Positions 13,492 to 21,307 are shown, counted from the first letter of the stretch. The stretch is DNA of 35,957 nucleotides from Rahnella ecdela (GCF_019049625.1 NZ_JAFMOY010000102.1:1-35957), one strand, 5' to 3'. Numbers and translations are program-made. Notes: a model not told the origin generated them from the letters alone.

Positions 13492-14157
13492 TTAATGTTG
13501 CATGCCGCGACGATAGCGCGTCATGCGAAATTCAATATGGCGCGCCAGCCAGTCAATCAGACTGTTCAGCACCCAGTAGCAAAGCGCGACCGTGAGATAA
13601 ATCTCCAGCGGCGCGTAAGTATCAGAAATCGCCTGTTTGGCGGCGTACATAAATTCCTGCACCGAAACAATCGACAGCAGCGCGGAATCTTTAATCAGAC
13701 CGATCATCAGTCCGACCAGCGGTGAGAGCATCTGCGGCAGCGTTTGTGGTAACACCACGTCGCGCAACTGTTCCGTGCGGCTCAGCCCTAAAACGCGGCA
13801 GGCCTCCCACTGGCCGCGCGGTAACATCTCTATTGCTGAGCGAATCACCTGCGCGATGTACGGCGCGTAATACAAGGTCAGCGCCAGAACGCCGACCTGC
13901 GGCGAGGTAAAGGTGATGTCGTATTCCGGCAGCACGAAATAAAGCAGATAGATGACAATCAGCAGCGGAAGCGCCAGCGTCAGGCTGGTGTAAACATGCA
14001 GTAACCGTTGCCAGAAAGGCGGGGCTCGCATCAGGGCAACTGCCATCAGCGTGCCCCACAACAGCGAGCATATTGCCGCAATCGCGCAGAGTTTAAGCGT
14101 GGCAATCATGCCCGCGCCGAGCGACGGTAATGAGGTGAGAATTGCCTGCCAGTCCAT
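13492..14157 (-). CDS. Amino-acid-type ABC transporter permease 2
   Basis: A 221-residue HisM/GlnP-type permease with about five membrane segments and the EAA loop (QWEACRVLGLSRTEQLRDVVLPQTLPQ, about residues 116-142) that contacts the ATPase. The C-terminal SALLSIVSVQEFMYAAKQA is also typical. Its ATG shares one base with the TAA of permease 1 (14157), so the two are translationally coupled and probably form a heterodimeric channel. The pair serves the binding protein at 16078. No ATP-binding subunit is encoded in this operon or elsewhere in the window, which is unusual for this family. Confidence 0.9.
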   Translation of the reverse strand: MDWQAILTSLPSLGAGMIATLKLCAIAAICSLLWGTLMAVALMRAPPFWQRLLHVYTSLTLALPLLIVIYLLYFVLPEYDITFTSPQVGVLALTLYYAPYIAQVIRSAIEMLPRGQWEACRVLGLSRTEQLRDVVLPQTLPQMLSPLVGLMIGLIKDSALLSIVSVQEFMYAAKQAISDTYAPLEIYLTVALCYWVLNSLIDWLARHIEFRMTRYRRGMQH

Positions 14158-14810
14158 TACGTCGTCCTCCGTTTCGCTTGCAGATGACGCACCGCGCTGA
14201 TGAGCGGCAGGGCGATCAGCAAATAACCTGCGGACACCAGCAACAGCACCTGTGTGGCATCGTAAGTGCGGGCAATCACGATTTGTCCGGCATAGGTCAG
14301 TTCGGTCAGCGCCACGACAGATGCCAGCGGCGTGGTTTTGAGCAAAATCGTAAACTCATTGACCAGCATCGGCAGGCTGGCGCGGATCACTTGTGGATTA
14401 ATCACGTACCACCACGTCAGCCAGCGGTTCAGCCCCAGCGTACGTGCAGCTTCACGCTGTCCGCGTGTGACCAGACTCTGATTAACACGCAGGATTTCCG
14501 CGACATATGCGCCGCTGTTCAGGCCAATCGCCAGTACCGCTGCCAGCATCGGCTGACCGCCAAGCCCCAGACGCGGCAGGGTGAAAAACACCACGAAAAG
14601 TTGCACGATGGCCGGTGTGCCGCGCATCAGGCTGACATATAAACGTCCGATAGCGCGCCAGAACCAGGCATTACGCAGCTGGATAAAGCAGATGATTTGC
14701 CCGCATATCAGGCTCAGCAGCGCCGCGAGTACGGTAAGCGTCAGCGTCATCAGCAGGCCGTGCCCTAATTCGGGAAGTGCTGCAATCACCTGTTCGTCCA
14801 GCCCCAACAT
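14157..14810 (-). CDS. Amino-acid-type ABC transporter permease 1
   Basis: A 217-residue inner-membrane permease of the polar amino acid uptake family. It shows the N-terminal GLLMTLTLTVLAALLSLICG segment, LMRGTPAIVQLFVVFF, the GAYVAEILRV segment and the EAA loop REAARTLGLNRWLTWWYVIN. The domain ends with LASVVALTELTYAGQ. It starts three bases after the stop of DUF1989 protein B and overlaps permease 2 by one base, placing it firmly inside the DUF1989 operon. It should form the channel with permease 2 and receive substrate from the binding protein at 16078. An external ATPase would be needed. Confidence 0.9.
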   Translation of the reverse strand: MLGLDEQVIAALPELGHGLLMTLTLTVLAALLSLICGQIICFIQLRNAWFWRAIGRLYVSLMRGTPAIVQLFVVFFTLPRLGLGGQPMLAAVLAIGLNSGAYVAEILRVNQSLVTRGQREAARTLGLNRWLTWWYVINPQVIRASLPMLVNEFTILLKTTPLASVVALTELTYAGQIVIARTYDATQVLLLVSAGYLLIALPLISAVRHLQAKRRTT

Positions 14811-14813
14811 GCG

Positions 14814-15461
14814 TTATTCCTCGTCAAATGCTGACAGATTTTCCGCCACAGAAATTCGCAGCGGAGCCGGTCTATCGTTACCTTCAATGCCCGTACAGCA
14901 GGCCGAAACGACAAACAGGGTGTCAGCAACCACGCGACAGGTGATGCTGTCCCCCGGCTGCGTGCGGTTGGTTTCCGGCAAAATATCGCCTTCACGCGTC
15001 AGCCGGACATGCATAAAAAGATTGATAGGATCCGGCAATTTGGGCACGTTCATGCCCAGCCGTGCCAGTTCCGCGCTGACCGATTCGATACAGCCGTCGC
15101 CCTGATAACCGCGCTCTGCAAGCCACGCGGTGGTCGATCCCGGCAGCAACAGGTCATGACGTTTTACGCTGTCTTTACCCAGCACCATCACCGGACGACG
15201 GCGGTTATTCACCAGACGCATTCCTGAACCCAGCAGATAGCTGTTACTGAATACGCGGGTATGATGCACCGACAGCCAGACCGCCGGGTCGCTCAGGCTA
15301 AAACCAAACAGCGAGGCCACGGCGCCTTCGCCCATTGCCGTGATGCGCAGTAACTGCCCGCGGAGCACGCGGATGGAACCCGTTTCACCTGCTTTGATTT
15401 CCACCGGCGCTGCCAGCGGACGAACTTCGTTTTCGGCCCAGGCCTCACGCATCAACAGCAT
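14814..15461 (-). CDS. Divergent DUF1989 protein B lacking the usual HRNC and CPQD blocks
   Basis: A 215-residue protein aligned to DUF1989 by length, by operon position and by a shared pattern: VWLSVHHTRVF (62-71), RHDLLLPGS (101-109), GYQGDGCIESV (118-128), PDPINLFMHV (143-152) and LFVVSACCTGIEG (182-194). Where proteins A and C have HRNC-x-DN and SCPQDI, this copy has QGDGCIES and SACCTGIE, so the proposed ligands are largely replaced. It may be a non-catalytic partner subunit, as expected in CgdA/CgdB-like pairs. The start at 15461 has GGAGG six bases upstream and overlaps the end of protein A by 17 bases. The longer frame to 15503 is unlikely. Confidence 0.75.
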   Translation of the reverse strand: MLLMREAWAENEVRPLAAPVEIKAGETGSIRVLRGQLLRITAMGEGAVASLFGFSLSDPAVWLSVHHTRVFSNSYLLGSGMRLVNNRRRPVMVLGKDSVKRHDLLLPGSTTAWLAERGYQGDGCIESVSAELARLGMNVPKLPDPINLFMHVRLTREGDILPETNRTQPGDSITCRVVADTLFVVSACCTGIEGNDRPAPLRISVAENLSAFDEE

Positions 15462-16074
15462 GTGGAACCTCCGCGTGGTAATGGTTGCTGACCTGAATAT
15501 CAATTGGCGTCACCTGCAAACCGTTGCCGGGAATGATGTCCTGCGGGCAGGACGACACGGCACAAATCAGGTCACACAGTGCTTCAAACACAATGCGGTC
15601 ACCGGCTTTGCTGTTTGGATCGGTCACTTCCATACGGCCATCGGCAGTGACAGGCCCGTTCTGGAACAAATTGAACGGTTCCGGCAGACAGAAATAGGTC
15701 ACGCCATGTGCCTTCATGCCTTCGAGCAGGTTATCGACGCAGTTACGGTGGCCTTCTACGCCGAAATCGATACTGAAACGCGTGCGGTCACAGGCCGGAA
15801 CATTGGCGTCATGAATACCAATAGTGTCAGTGACGATTCGCAGCATCGGACGGTTTTCACTCGACCACAGCGCGTCTCCCGGTTTGAAGAACAGTGAGCG
15901 CAGATGCTGACGCGTATGCACCGGCGACAGTTTTTCATTCAGGTCAGCGGCGTTCACGGCCACAAAATCGGCGGCTTGCTGACCTTCGGCATCAATGACG
16001 GTAATAAATTGCCCTTTGTTCACGGTAAAGGTTTTGCCATGACCGGCGGGCACCGTCAGCAGGGATTGGCACAT
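15445..16074 (-). CDS. DUF1989 protein A
   Basis: A 209-residue DUF1989 protein with the full conserved set: QAADFVAVNAADLNEKLS (33-50), VPACDRTRFSIDFG (92-105), HRNCVDNLLEGM (109-120), PEPFNLFQN (131-139), AGDRIVFEAL (157-166) and SSCPQDIIPGNG (174-185). It starts three bases after the binding-protein stop and overlaps protein B by 17 bases. Coupled translation with B suggests they act as a complex. The family includes carboxyguanidine deiminase subunits, but no carboxylase or allophanate hydrolase is nearby. A different amidine or guanidino substrate, imported by the linked ABC system, is therefore inferred. Confidence 0.87.
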   Translation of the reverse strand: MCQSLLTVPAGHGKTFTVNKGQFITVIDAEGQQAADFVAVNAADLNEKLSPVHTRQHLRSLFFKPGDALWSSENRPMLRIVTDTIGIHDANVPACDRTRFSIDFGVEGHRNCVDNLLEGMKAHGVTYFCLPEPFNLFQNGPVTADGRMEVTDPNSKAGDRIVFEALCDLICAVSSCPQDIIPGNGLQVTPIDIQVSNHYHAEVPHAVDA

Positions 16075-16077
16075 AAC

Positions 16078-16914
16078 TTACTCCTGGGGAATGAAATCGC
16101 TGGCAGGCACTGTAAAGGTGGTGCCGAGATATTGTTTTTGCAGATGGGTGAGTTCGCCGTCTTTCTGCATCGCCAGAATATGTTCACTGATGGCTTTGTT
16201 CAGACTGGTGTCGTCTTTACGGGTAGCCCACGCCATCCACTGAGACGGACCGGCTTCGCCGACCTGAGCCACTTTGTTCGGATATTTTTTAACGATCGGT
16301 GCGAGCACGGAAATATCGTCAAATACGAAATCGGCGCGTTTGGTCATCAGCGTGCTGACAGTCTGATCCAGCGTATCGACGCTGATGATGGTGATCGGTT
16401 TTTTACCTTCTTTGGTCAGCGTTTCGTTAAAACCTTTCAGCAACTGCTCCGGTACGCTGGCACTTTTCACGGCACCGCTCAGGCCGGACAACTGTTCCGG
16501 TGACAGGGTTTTGCCGCTGAATTTTTTAACGTCACCTTCACGCACCAGCACGCCGTTAACGGTTTTGCTGTAAGGCACCGTGAACAGCACCTTTTTGGCG
16601 CGTTCGGCAGTGACGTTAAGGGATGAACCTTCAGCATTGAAGGCACCGGAAATCAGGCCCGGCAGAATGCCGCTGAACGCGGTTTTCTGAAATTCCAATT
16701 TCACGCCCAGATCTTTGGCGAACGATTGCATGATCGCCACACTGTAACCGGTGATCTCGCCTTTATCGTTAGTGAACTCATAGGGAGGAAAGGTCGGGTC
16801 GATACCGACGGTGATTTTGCCGCTGCTTTTGATGTCTGACAGCGTGTCAGCCTGTGCCGTGGCAGCCGCGCCAACAGTGACTAAAGCGGCGATCAGCAAT
16901 GCTATTTTTTTCAT
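16078..16914 (-). CDS. Periplasmic amino-acid-type solute-binding protein
   Basis: A 278-residue SBP_bac_3 protein. The signal peptide MKKIALLIAALVTVGAAATA ends at about residue 22 (AQA/D). The mature protein begins DTLSDIKSSGKITVGIDPTF followed by PPYEF, the conserved first strand and ligand loop of amino-acid receptors. FNAEGSSLNVTAERAK and DFVFDDISVL follow where ligand residues are expected. It is the first gene of the operon with DUF1989 A, B, both permeases and DUF1989 C. The longer frame from 16947 is rejected because MKK at 16914 starts a normal signal peptide. The ligand is not predictable, but the acidic DFVFDD loop suits a cationic or amino/guanidino compound. Confidence 0.9.
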   Translation of the reverse strand: MKKIALLIAALVTVGAAATAQADTLSDIKSSGKITVGIDPTFPPYEFTNDKGEITGYSVAIMQSFAKDLGVKLEFQKTAFSGILPGLISGAFNAEGSSLNVTAERAKKVLFTVPYSKTVNGVLVREGDVKKFSGKTLSPEQLSGLSGAVKSASVPEQLLKGFNETLTKEGKKPITIISVDTLDQTVSTLMTKRADFVFDDISVLAPIVKKYPNKVAQVGEAGPSQWMAWATRKDDTSLNKAISEHILAMQKDGELTHLQKQYLGTTFTVPASDFIPQE

Positions 16915-17033
16915 TATGGTGTTTCCCTGGTGTTGGTGAAATGTCACTCATACCAGAGCAGTTTCCATGCCACTTTTTAACTCAGTCGCAATGAGGATTT
17001 GATGTGAAACGATTTTTTCTCCACTAATCAATG

Positions 17034-17049
17034 AGAAACAAACGTTTCT
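17034..17049. promoter_or_regulatory. Candidate RpiR-family operator upstream of the DUF1989/ABC operon
   Basis: AGAAAC-AAAC-GTTTCT is a perfect inverted repeat in the gap between the regulator gene and the binding-protein gene. A further GAAAC with a TTTTTTC partner lies 25 bases downstream toward the operon (17006-17019). RpiR regulators typically bind A-rich GAAA/TTTC dyads. Position about 120 bases before the operon start fits promoter control. Confidence 0.5.
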
Positions 17050-17095
17050 TAAATTGATATTTTAATTTCACTGATTTCATAAGCGGAAAGGGGAA

Positions 17096-17117
17096 AGCGG
17101 CAGAAAGGTCTGCCGCT
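17096..17117 (-). terminator. Terminator after the RpiR-type regulator gene
   Basis: Perfect arms AGCGGCAGA and TCTGCCGCT around AAGG. On the minus strand it is followed by TTTCCCCTTTCC, a weak T tract. It separates the regulator transcript from the DUF1989/ABC operon. Confidence 0.6.
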
Positions 17118-17165
17118 GCACTGCTTTGGGGATGAAATGTGTAAACGGTGCGCCAGCGTGGCGCA

Positions 17166-18017
17166 TCACTCCAGCTCTTCGAGGCTCTGATGCAGGGTTT
17201 CGATGGAGGCAAGATGGTAGCTGCCGGTTTTTCCCATGCTGCGGGCGACCAGTGAGCAGAGCAGGTTACAGACGCCGGAAAGCGCCACGGTGCTGTCGAA
17301 AATCAGGTTTACGTCGGTGTGGCAACGCAACACCCAGCTGGCGTATTTCGCGGGTTTACCGGCTAACACATCGGAGATATACAGCATCGGCACCTGCATG
17401 TCGGCAAGGGCGCTCATGGCCGTTTCCAGCACAGGCATCCGGCGGCGCAGTCCGACGCAGATAACCACATCCTGCGGGCCGAGAGTGGCCAGATGCTCTG
17501 CCAGCGAATCTCCGGCCCGCGGCAGCAGGCGTACGTCAGGATGAATGTGGATCAGGTCGCGGTAAATCAGCATGGCGATAGTCTGGCTGTGACGCCAACC
17601 CATGACGACTACGCGTCTGGCATTAGCGATGGCCTCCACGCAGGCTTCCAGTTGGTCGTCTTCCAGTGAACGGAAGGTGTTAACCAGGCTGGAAATCTCT
17701 TTTTCCAGATGGTTTTGAATCAGTGTACCGAAGGGCGAAGCGCTGGGCGCTGCCTGAAGATACAACGGCGAGCCGCTGTTTTGCATTTCACGCGCCTGAC
17801 GGCGGGCCGCGTCGTAGCTTTCATAACCGATATGGCGAAAGAACCGCGTAGCAGTGGCTTTGGATACGCCAGCGCTTTGTGCCAGTTCCGTCGCGGTATT
17901 CATTGCTAACTGGCCCGGCGCGGCTAACAGGACATCGGCTAAACGTTGCTCGTGCAACGAAAGCTGATCCCATTGTTGCCGGATACGGCTTTCAAGCGAT
18001 GCCGTTTTTGCGCTCAT
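17166..18017 (-). CDS. RpiR/MurR-family regulator (HTH + SIS domain)
   Basis: A 283-residue regulator with an N-terminal HTH_6 domain (LSLHEQRLADVLLAAPGQLA, then TATELAQSAGVSKATATRFF at 41-60 and RHIGYESYDAAR). A SIS domain follows from about 120 to 250 (RRVVVMGWRHSQTIAMLIYR, GPQDVVICVGLRRR, MLYISD). SIS domains in this family bind phosphosugars, but members near amino-acid or guanidino transport genes respond to other ligands. It is transcribed in the same direction as, and just upstream of, the DUF1989/ABC operon, with a terminator and a candidate operator between. Local control of that operon is likely. The start at 18017 matches the conserved family N-terminus. Confidence 0.9.
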   Translation of the reverse strand: MSAKTASLESRIRQQWDQLSLHEQRLADVLLAAPGQLAMNTATELAQSAGVSKATATRFFRHIGYESYDAARRQAREMQNSGSPLYLQAAPSASPFGTLIQNHLEKEISSLVNTFRSLEDDQLEACVEAIANARRVVVMGWRHSQTIAMLIYRDLIHIHPDVRLLPRAGDSLAEHLATLGPQDVVICVGLRRRMPVLETAMSALADMQVPMLYISDVLAGKPAKYASWVLRCHTDVNLIFDSTVALSGVCNLLCSLVARSMGKTGSYHLASIETLHQSLEELE

Positions 18018-18120
18018 GAATGATCCCCGGAAAGAAAAAACTCATCCTGCACAGAACGTGCCGGGTTGTCATCAGGAAAATGGGCTCAGGCCAGATCAGG
18101 GCCTGAGCCGGGCGGGGCGA

Positions 18121-18318
18121 TCATAATCCTTTGCTAACCAGTTCCGCTGCTTTCACAAAAATTTCATCCTCCAGTCCGTCGCCTTTTTTGCGACCCAGCC
18201 TGCGAAGTTCCTCGGTGATGCTGTAACTGTTTATGGTTTTTCCGCTGGCAATCAGGCCCATTACCGCTGCGCCGATGGCCAGCCCGATCAGACTGGTTTT
18301 CTCGTCTTGTTCCTTCAT
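18121..18318 (-). CDS. Small hypothetical protein
   Basis: A 65-residue product, unrecognised. It has a short Gly/Ala-rich hydrophobic stretch (LIGLAIGAAVMGLIASG, residues 10-26) and a charged, helical C-terminus (ITEELRRLGRKKGD, DEIFVKAAELV). Hydrophobicity is enough for weak membrane association but not for a confident membrane helix. ATG at 18318 is preceded by CGGGGTTAAG. It stands alone between the RpiR gene (upstream end at 18017) and the nitroreductase. Codon use looks normal for the chromosome, which supports a real gene. Confidence 0.6.
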   Translation of the reverse strand: MKEQDEKTSLIGLAIGAAVMGLIASGKTINSYSITEELRRLGRKKGDGLEDEIFVKAAELVSKGL

Positions 18319-18450
18319 CTTAACCCCGGTTGTTTTCTTTAAACGTAGCAGCCCGTTGTCACTTCGGCCTGCGAGATCATTTTAGCGGCGTTTTCAGGGC
18401 AGATTAAGGAGAGTTAATCTGATATCGGGCGGGAAGGGTGTTTGACGCTG

Positions 18451-18484
18451 CCCCTCTTACCCGCAATACCACGGAGAAGAGGGG
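18451..18484 (-). terminator. Weak hairpin after the nitroreductase
   Basis: Arms CCCCTCTT and AAGAGGGG with an 18-base loop, just beyond the nitroreductase stop on the minus strand. There is no T tract, so the terminator call is tentative. Confidence 0.35.
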
Positions 18485-18495
18485 ACGTAACCGGC

Positions 18496-19134
18496 TTATT
18501 TAATCTCGGTCACAAAGTTCTCGCGGCTGCGGCGTACTTTTTTCAGGTTGACCAGCCAGTCACCTTGGTTTGCACGATAGCCCAGCGGCAGCATGACCAC
18601 GCTGCGTAAGTTTTTGTCTTTCAGGCCGAGGATTTCATCAACGGCAACGGGATCAAAACCTTCCATCGGGGTGGCATCGACTTCTTCAAAGGCGGCTGCG
18701 ATCAGCGCTGCGCCCAGACCAATGTAAGCCTGACGTGCAGCGGCCTGATAATTCGCTTCGGTGCCGCGATCTGCGACGATGCCGAGCAGCATCTGGCGGT
18801 AGTTTTCCCAACCTTCGTTTTTAAAGCCACGGATGTCGTTGGTCAGGTCAAACATCATATGCACACGTTCTGGTGTGATGTCATCCCACGCAGCAAACAC
18901 CAGCAGATGTGAGCAGTCGGTGACCTGTGCCTGATCCCAGGACACAGTGCGGATTTTGGCGCGGATGTCCGGATTGGTGACGACAAACAGTTCGAACGGT
19001 TGCAGGCCGCTGGAGGTCGGTGCCAGACGAACCGCTTCGAGAATGCGTTCCAGTTTTTCAGTATCTACTGTTTTAGTGGCATCAAATTTTTTGGTGGCAT
19101 AGCGCCACTCAAGGCGTTCATTTAAGGTCGTCAT
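18496..19134 (-). CDS. NAD(P)H-dependent nitroreductase family oxidoreductase
   Basis: A 212-residue FMN-dependent nitroreductase-fold protein. RYATKKFDATKTV near residue 11 and LAPTSSGLQPFELFVV near 37 are the family FMN-binding strand and loop. AAARQAYIGLGAALIAAAFEE, ATPMEGFDP and LRSVVMLPLGYRANQGDW give the second half and the cofactor-binding GYR. The length and motifs fit NfsB-like or DrgA-like enzymes that reduce nitroaromatics, quinones or flavins as homodimers. It is co-directional with, and 102 bases downstream of, the LysR gene, and may be read through from it or be its target together with the divergent quinone oxidoreductase. Confidence 0.92.
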   Translation of the reverse strand: MTTLNERLEWRYATKKFDATKTVDTEKLERILEAVRLAPTSSGLQPFELFVVTNPDIRAKIRTVSWDQAQVTDCSHLLVFAAWDDITPERVHMMFDLTNDIRGFKNEGWENYRQMLLGIVADRGTEANYQAAARQAYIGLGAALIAAAFEEVDATPMEGFDPVAVDEILGLKDKNLRSVVMLPLGYRANQGDWLVNLKKVRRSRENFVTEIK

Positions 19135-19236
19135 GTTTTATTTCCGTGGAGGTGTGTAAGGCGTGAATATTCGCATGAACCCGCACAGCAGTTTTATGGA
19201 TTTGAGCCCTGCGTTCAATAAGATCCTGCTATGTTT

Positions 19237-20121
19237 TCAGGACCTTGCCAGCTCGGCCATGAAGTGCTCAAAGAATGCCGAAACCAGAGGTGCGGGGCGA
19301 TTGGGAAGTCGCAACAAATGCATGGGTCTGGGAACCGGCGCGTAATCGGGTAACACGCGGCGCAGTCTTCCGGCATCGATATCTTCCTGCAACATCACGC
19401 AGGAATGCATGACGATCCCAAGCCCGGATAAGGCGGCCTGACGAATAGCTTCGCCGGAATCGACGGTGAGTCGCGGGGAAACCTGTGCATCAACCAACCC
19501 CTGAGGGCCGTTCAGCGGCCAGGTATGCTCGGCACGCCACTGGCTGAAACTGATGCAGTTATGGCCGGATAAGTCAGCCGGAACCTCAGGCGTGCCATGT
19601 TTATCCAGGTAAGCAGGCGATGCCGCCAGCACCATTTCATAGGGCGGAAGCGGCACGGCGATATAGCCTTCATCCTGCAGGCTGCCAATGCGGATGGCTA
19701 TCTGGAAGCGTTCCTCAATGAGATCCACGCGCCTGTCGCTCAGCACTAGACAGGCATTCACGGCGGGAAAATGCTGCAAAAAGGTGGACAATATCGGCGT
19801 CAGGATCCTTTGCCCGAACGAAACTGGCGCGCTGATACGCAGCAGACCAGTGATTTCTTCGTTGAGATGCCGGGCCAGTGAATCAGCATCTTCGATGGTC
19901 GCGAGGATCTGCACGCCGTACAGATAAAAACGGTGCCCGGCTTCTGTCAGCCCCTGACGCCGTGTCGTGCGGTTAATCAGCACGCAGCCGGTGCGTTTTT
20001 CCAGCATCTGGATATGTTTGCCCACCATTGCGGGCGTAATGCCCAGTTTTTCAGCAGCGGCGGTAAAACTGCCGGACTCTGTCGCGCTGATGAAGGATTC
20101 AACGCACTTTAAGTAATCCAT
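19237..20121 (-). CDS. LysR-family transcriptional regulator
   Basis: A 294-residue LysR regulator. The DNA-binding domain (SFTAAAEKLGITPAMVGKHI, then LINRTTRRQGLT) is followed by the effector domain (GLLRISAPVSFG, IAIRIGSL, LSGLGIVMHS) and a DAGRLRRVLPDY block. It shares that block and general layout with the regulator at 9376, pointing to the same CrgA/DmlR-like subgroup. It is divergent from the quinone oxidoreductase at 20259 and upstream of the nitroreductase at 18496. Both neighbours reduce quinone-like or electrophilic compounds, so an electrophile-sensing role is a reasonable inference. The effector is unknown. Confidence 0.92.
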   Translation of the reverse strand: MDYLKCVESFISATESGSFTAAAEKLGITPAMVGKHIQMLEKRTGCVLINRTTRRQGLTEAGHRFYLYGVQILATIEDADSLARHLNEEITGLLRISAPVSFGQRILTPILSTFLQHFPAVNACLVLSDRRVDLIEERFQIAIRIGSLQDEGYIAVPLPPYEMVLAASPAYLDKHGTPEVPADLSGHNCISFSQWRAEHTWPLNGPQGLVDAQVSPRLTVDSGEAIRQAALSGLGIVMHSCVMLQEDIDAGRLRRVLPDYAPVPRPMHLLRLPNRPAPLVSAFFEHFMAELARS

Positions 20122-20160
20122 TCTTTCATCCGGTAAGAATAAAGATGAGTATTATAAATT

Positions 20161-20180
20161 TTTATTATCGAATTAATAAA
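20161..20180. promoter_or_regulatory. Candidate LysR operator between regulator and quinone oxidoreductase
   Basis: TTTATTA (20161-20167) and TAATAAA (20174-20180) form a dyad with a six-base spacer, containing T-N11-A. It lies centrally in the 137-base divergent gap, as expected for a LysR site. Confidence 0.5.
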
Positions 20181-20258
20181 GCAGACATCACTTTATCTCC
20201 GGTCCCTGCATGCCGATAATCGCCGCATAATCGTAAAATTTCATTTTAAGGAATGGCA

Positions 20259-21218
20259 ATGCAGGCACTGGTTTTTGAAAGTACAGGTACGGCAGATGTG
20301 TTACACATGCATGAAGCTGCGGATCTGGCTCCGGCTGCTGCTGAACTGCTGGTGGCGGTGACCGCTGCCGGACTGAATTTCGCTGATATTTATCGCCGTC
20401 AGGGGCGTTACCCGCTGGCGGGTAATTCACCCTATATCGCCGGTTATGAAGGCGCAGGTCGGGTGATTGCCGTCGGTGAAAACGTTAAAGGCTGGAAAGT
20501 GGGTGACCGGGTCGGTTTTGCCGATGTTCCGCTGGCACATGCCAGCCATATCCGTGTACCGGTTGAACATGCTATCCGCCTGCCGGAATGGTTGTCAGAA
20601 TCTGATGCCGCAGCTGTATTATTGCAGGGTTTGACGGCTGATTATCTGCTGCACGATGTATTGCCTTTGCGTGCCGGAATGCATGTCGCGGTGCTCGCAG
20701 CAGCGGGTGGCGTTGGCCGTTTGTTGTTGCAGATGCTGAAACATCAGGGTATCCACACTTTTGCCGTTGCCTCAAATCAGGACAAGCAGTCTGCCTGCCT
20801 CGGGCTCGGTGCAGAGGCCGCTGCCGGTTACGATACCTGGGGTAAAGAAGTCAGGGAATGGCAGAACGGCGGTTGTGAAGTGGTATTTGATTCGGTCGGT
20901 ACCACGCTCACTGAAAGCCTCGATTCGCTTAAAGACGGCGGTCGGGTGGTATTGTTCGGTATGTCAGGCGGTGCGCTTTCTGCATTTGACCCGTCGCGCC
21001 TTCAGCTGAATTCGCACGGCATACTGGGCGCTGATCTCTGGACTTATCTTGTTTCCGGTGAAAAGCGTCAGCGTCGTGCAGACCGCCTGTTTGCACTGAT
21101 TAAAGAAGGGAAGGTGACACTTCCGCCGGTAACGAAATTTGCTTTATCTGCTGGTGCTGATGCGCACCGTCTGCTCGAAACCCGCAGTTTCAGTGGCAAA
21201 ATTATCCTGACGCCGTAA
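20259..21218 (+). CDS. Zinc-independent quinone oxidoreductase (zeta-crystallin type MDR)
   Basis: A 319-residue medium-chain reductase of the NADPH:quinone oxidoreductase group. It shows AAGLNFADIYRRQGRYPL near 33, IAGYEGAGRVIAVGENVKGW followed by KVGDRV, the LLQGLTADYLL block and the cofactor loop AAAGGVGRLLLQMLK near 147. KIILTP closes the chain. The zinc ligands of alcohol dehydrogenases are absent, as in Qor. AAGGA lies six bases before ATG 20259; the in-frame ATG at 20253 is too close to it. Divergent from a LysR regulator and probably controlled by it. The enzyme would reduce quinones or enals in the cytoplasm. Confidence 0.92.
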   Translation: MQALVFESTGTADVLHMHEAADLAPAAAELLVAVTAAGLNFADIYRRQGRYPLAGNSPYIAGYEGAGRVIAVGENVKGWKVGDRVGFADVPLAHASHIRVPVEHAIRLPEWLSESDAAAVLLQGLTADYLLHDVLPLRAGMHVAVLAAAGGVGRLLLQMLKHQGIHTFAVASNQDKQSACLGLGAEAAAGYDTWGKEVREWQNGGCEVVFDSVGTTLTESLDSLKDGGRVVLFGMSGGALSAFDPSRLQLNSHGILGADLWTYLVSGEKRQRRADRLFALIKEGKVTLPPVTKFALSAGADAHRLLETRSFSGKIILTP

Positions 21219-21264
21219 ACATCAGACCGGAAAAATTTGTAATTTTCGGTGATGCCTTAAAAAG

Positions 21265-21291
21265 AAAATCCACGCAATGCGTGGATTTTTT
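21265..21291. terminator. Bidirectional terminator between quinone oxidoreductase and autotransporter
   Basis: Arms AATCCACGCA and TGCGTGGATT with a one-base loop, flanked by A-rich sequence on the left and TTTTTT on the right. It serves both convergent genes. Confidence 0.85.
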
Positions 21292-21307
21292 GTATTTAAG
21301 CGGTGGA

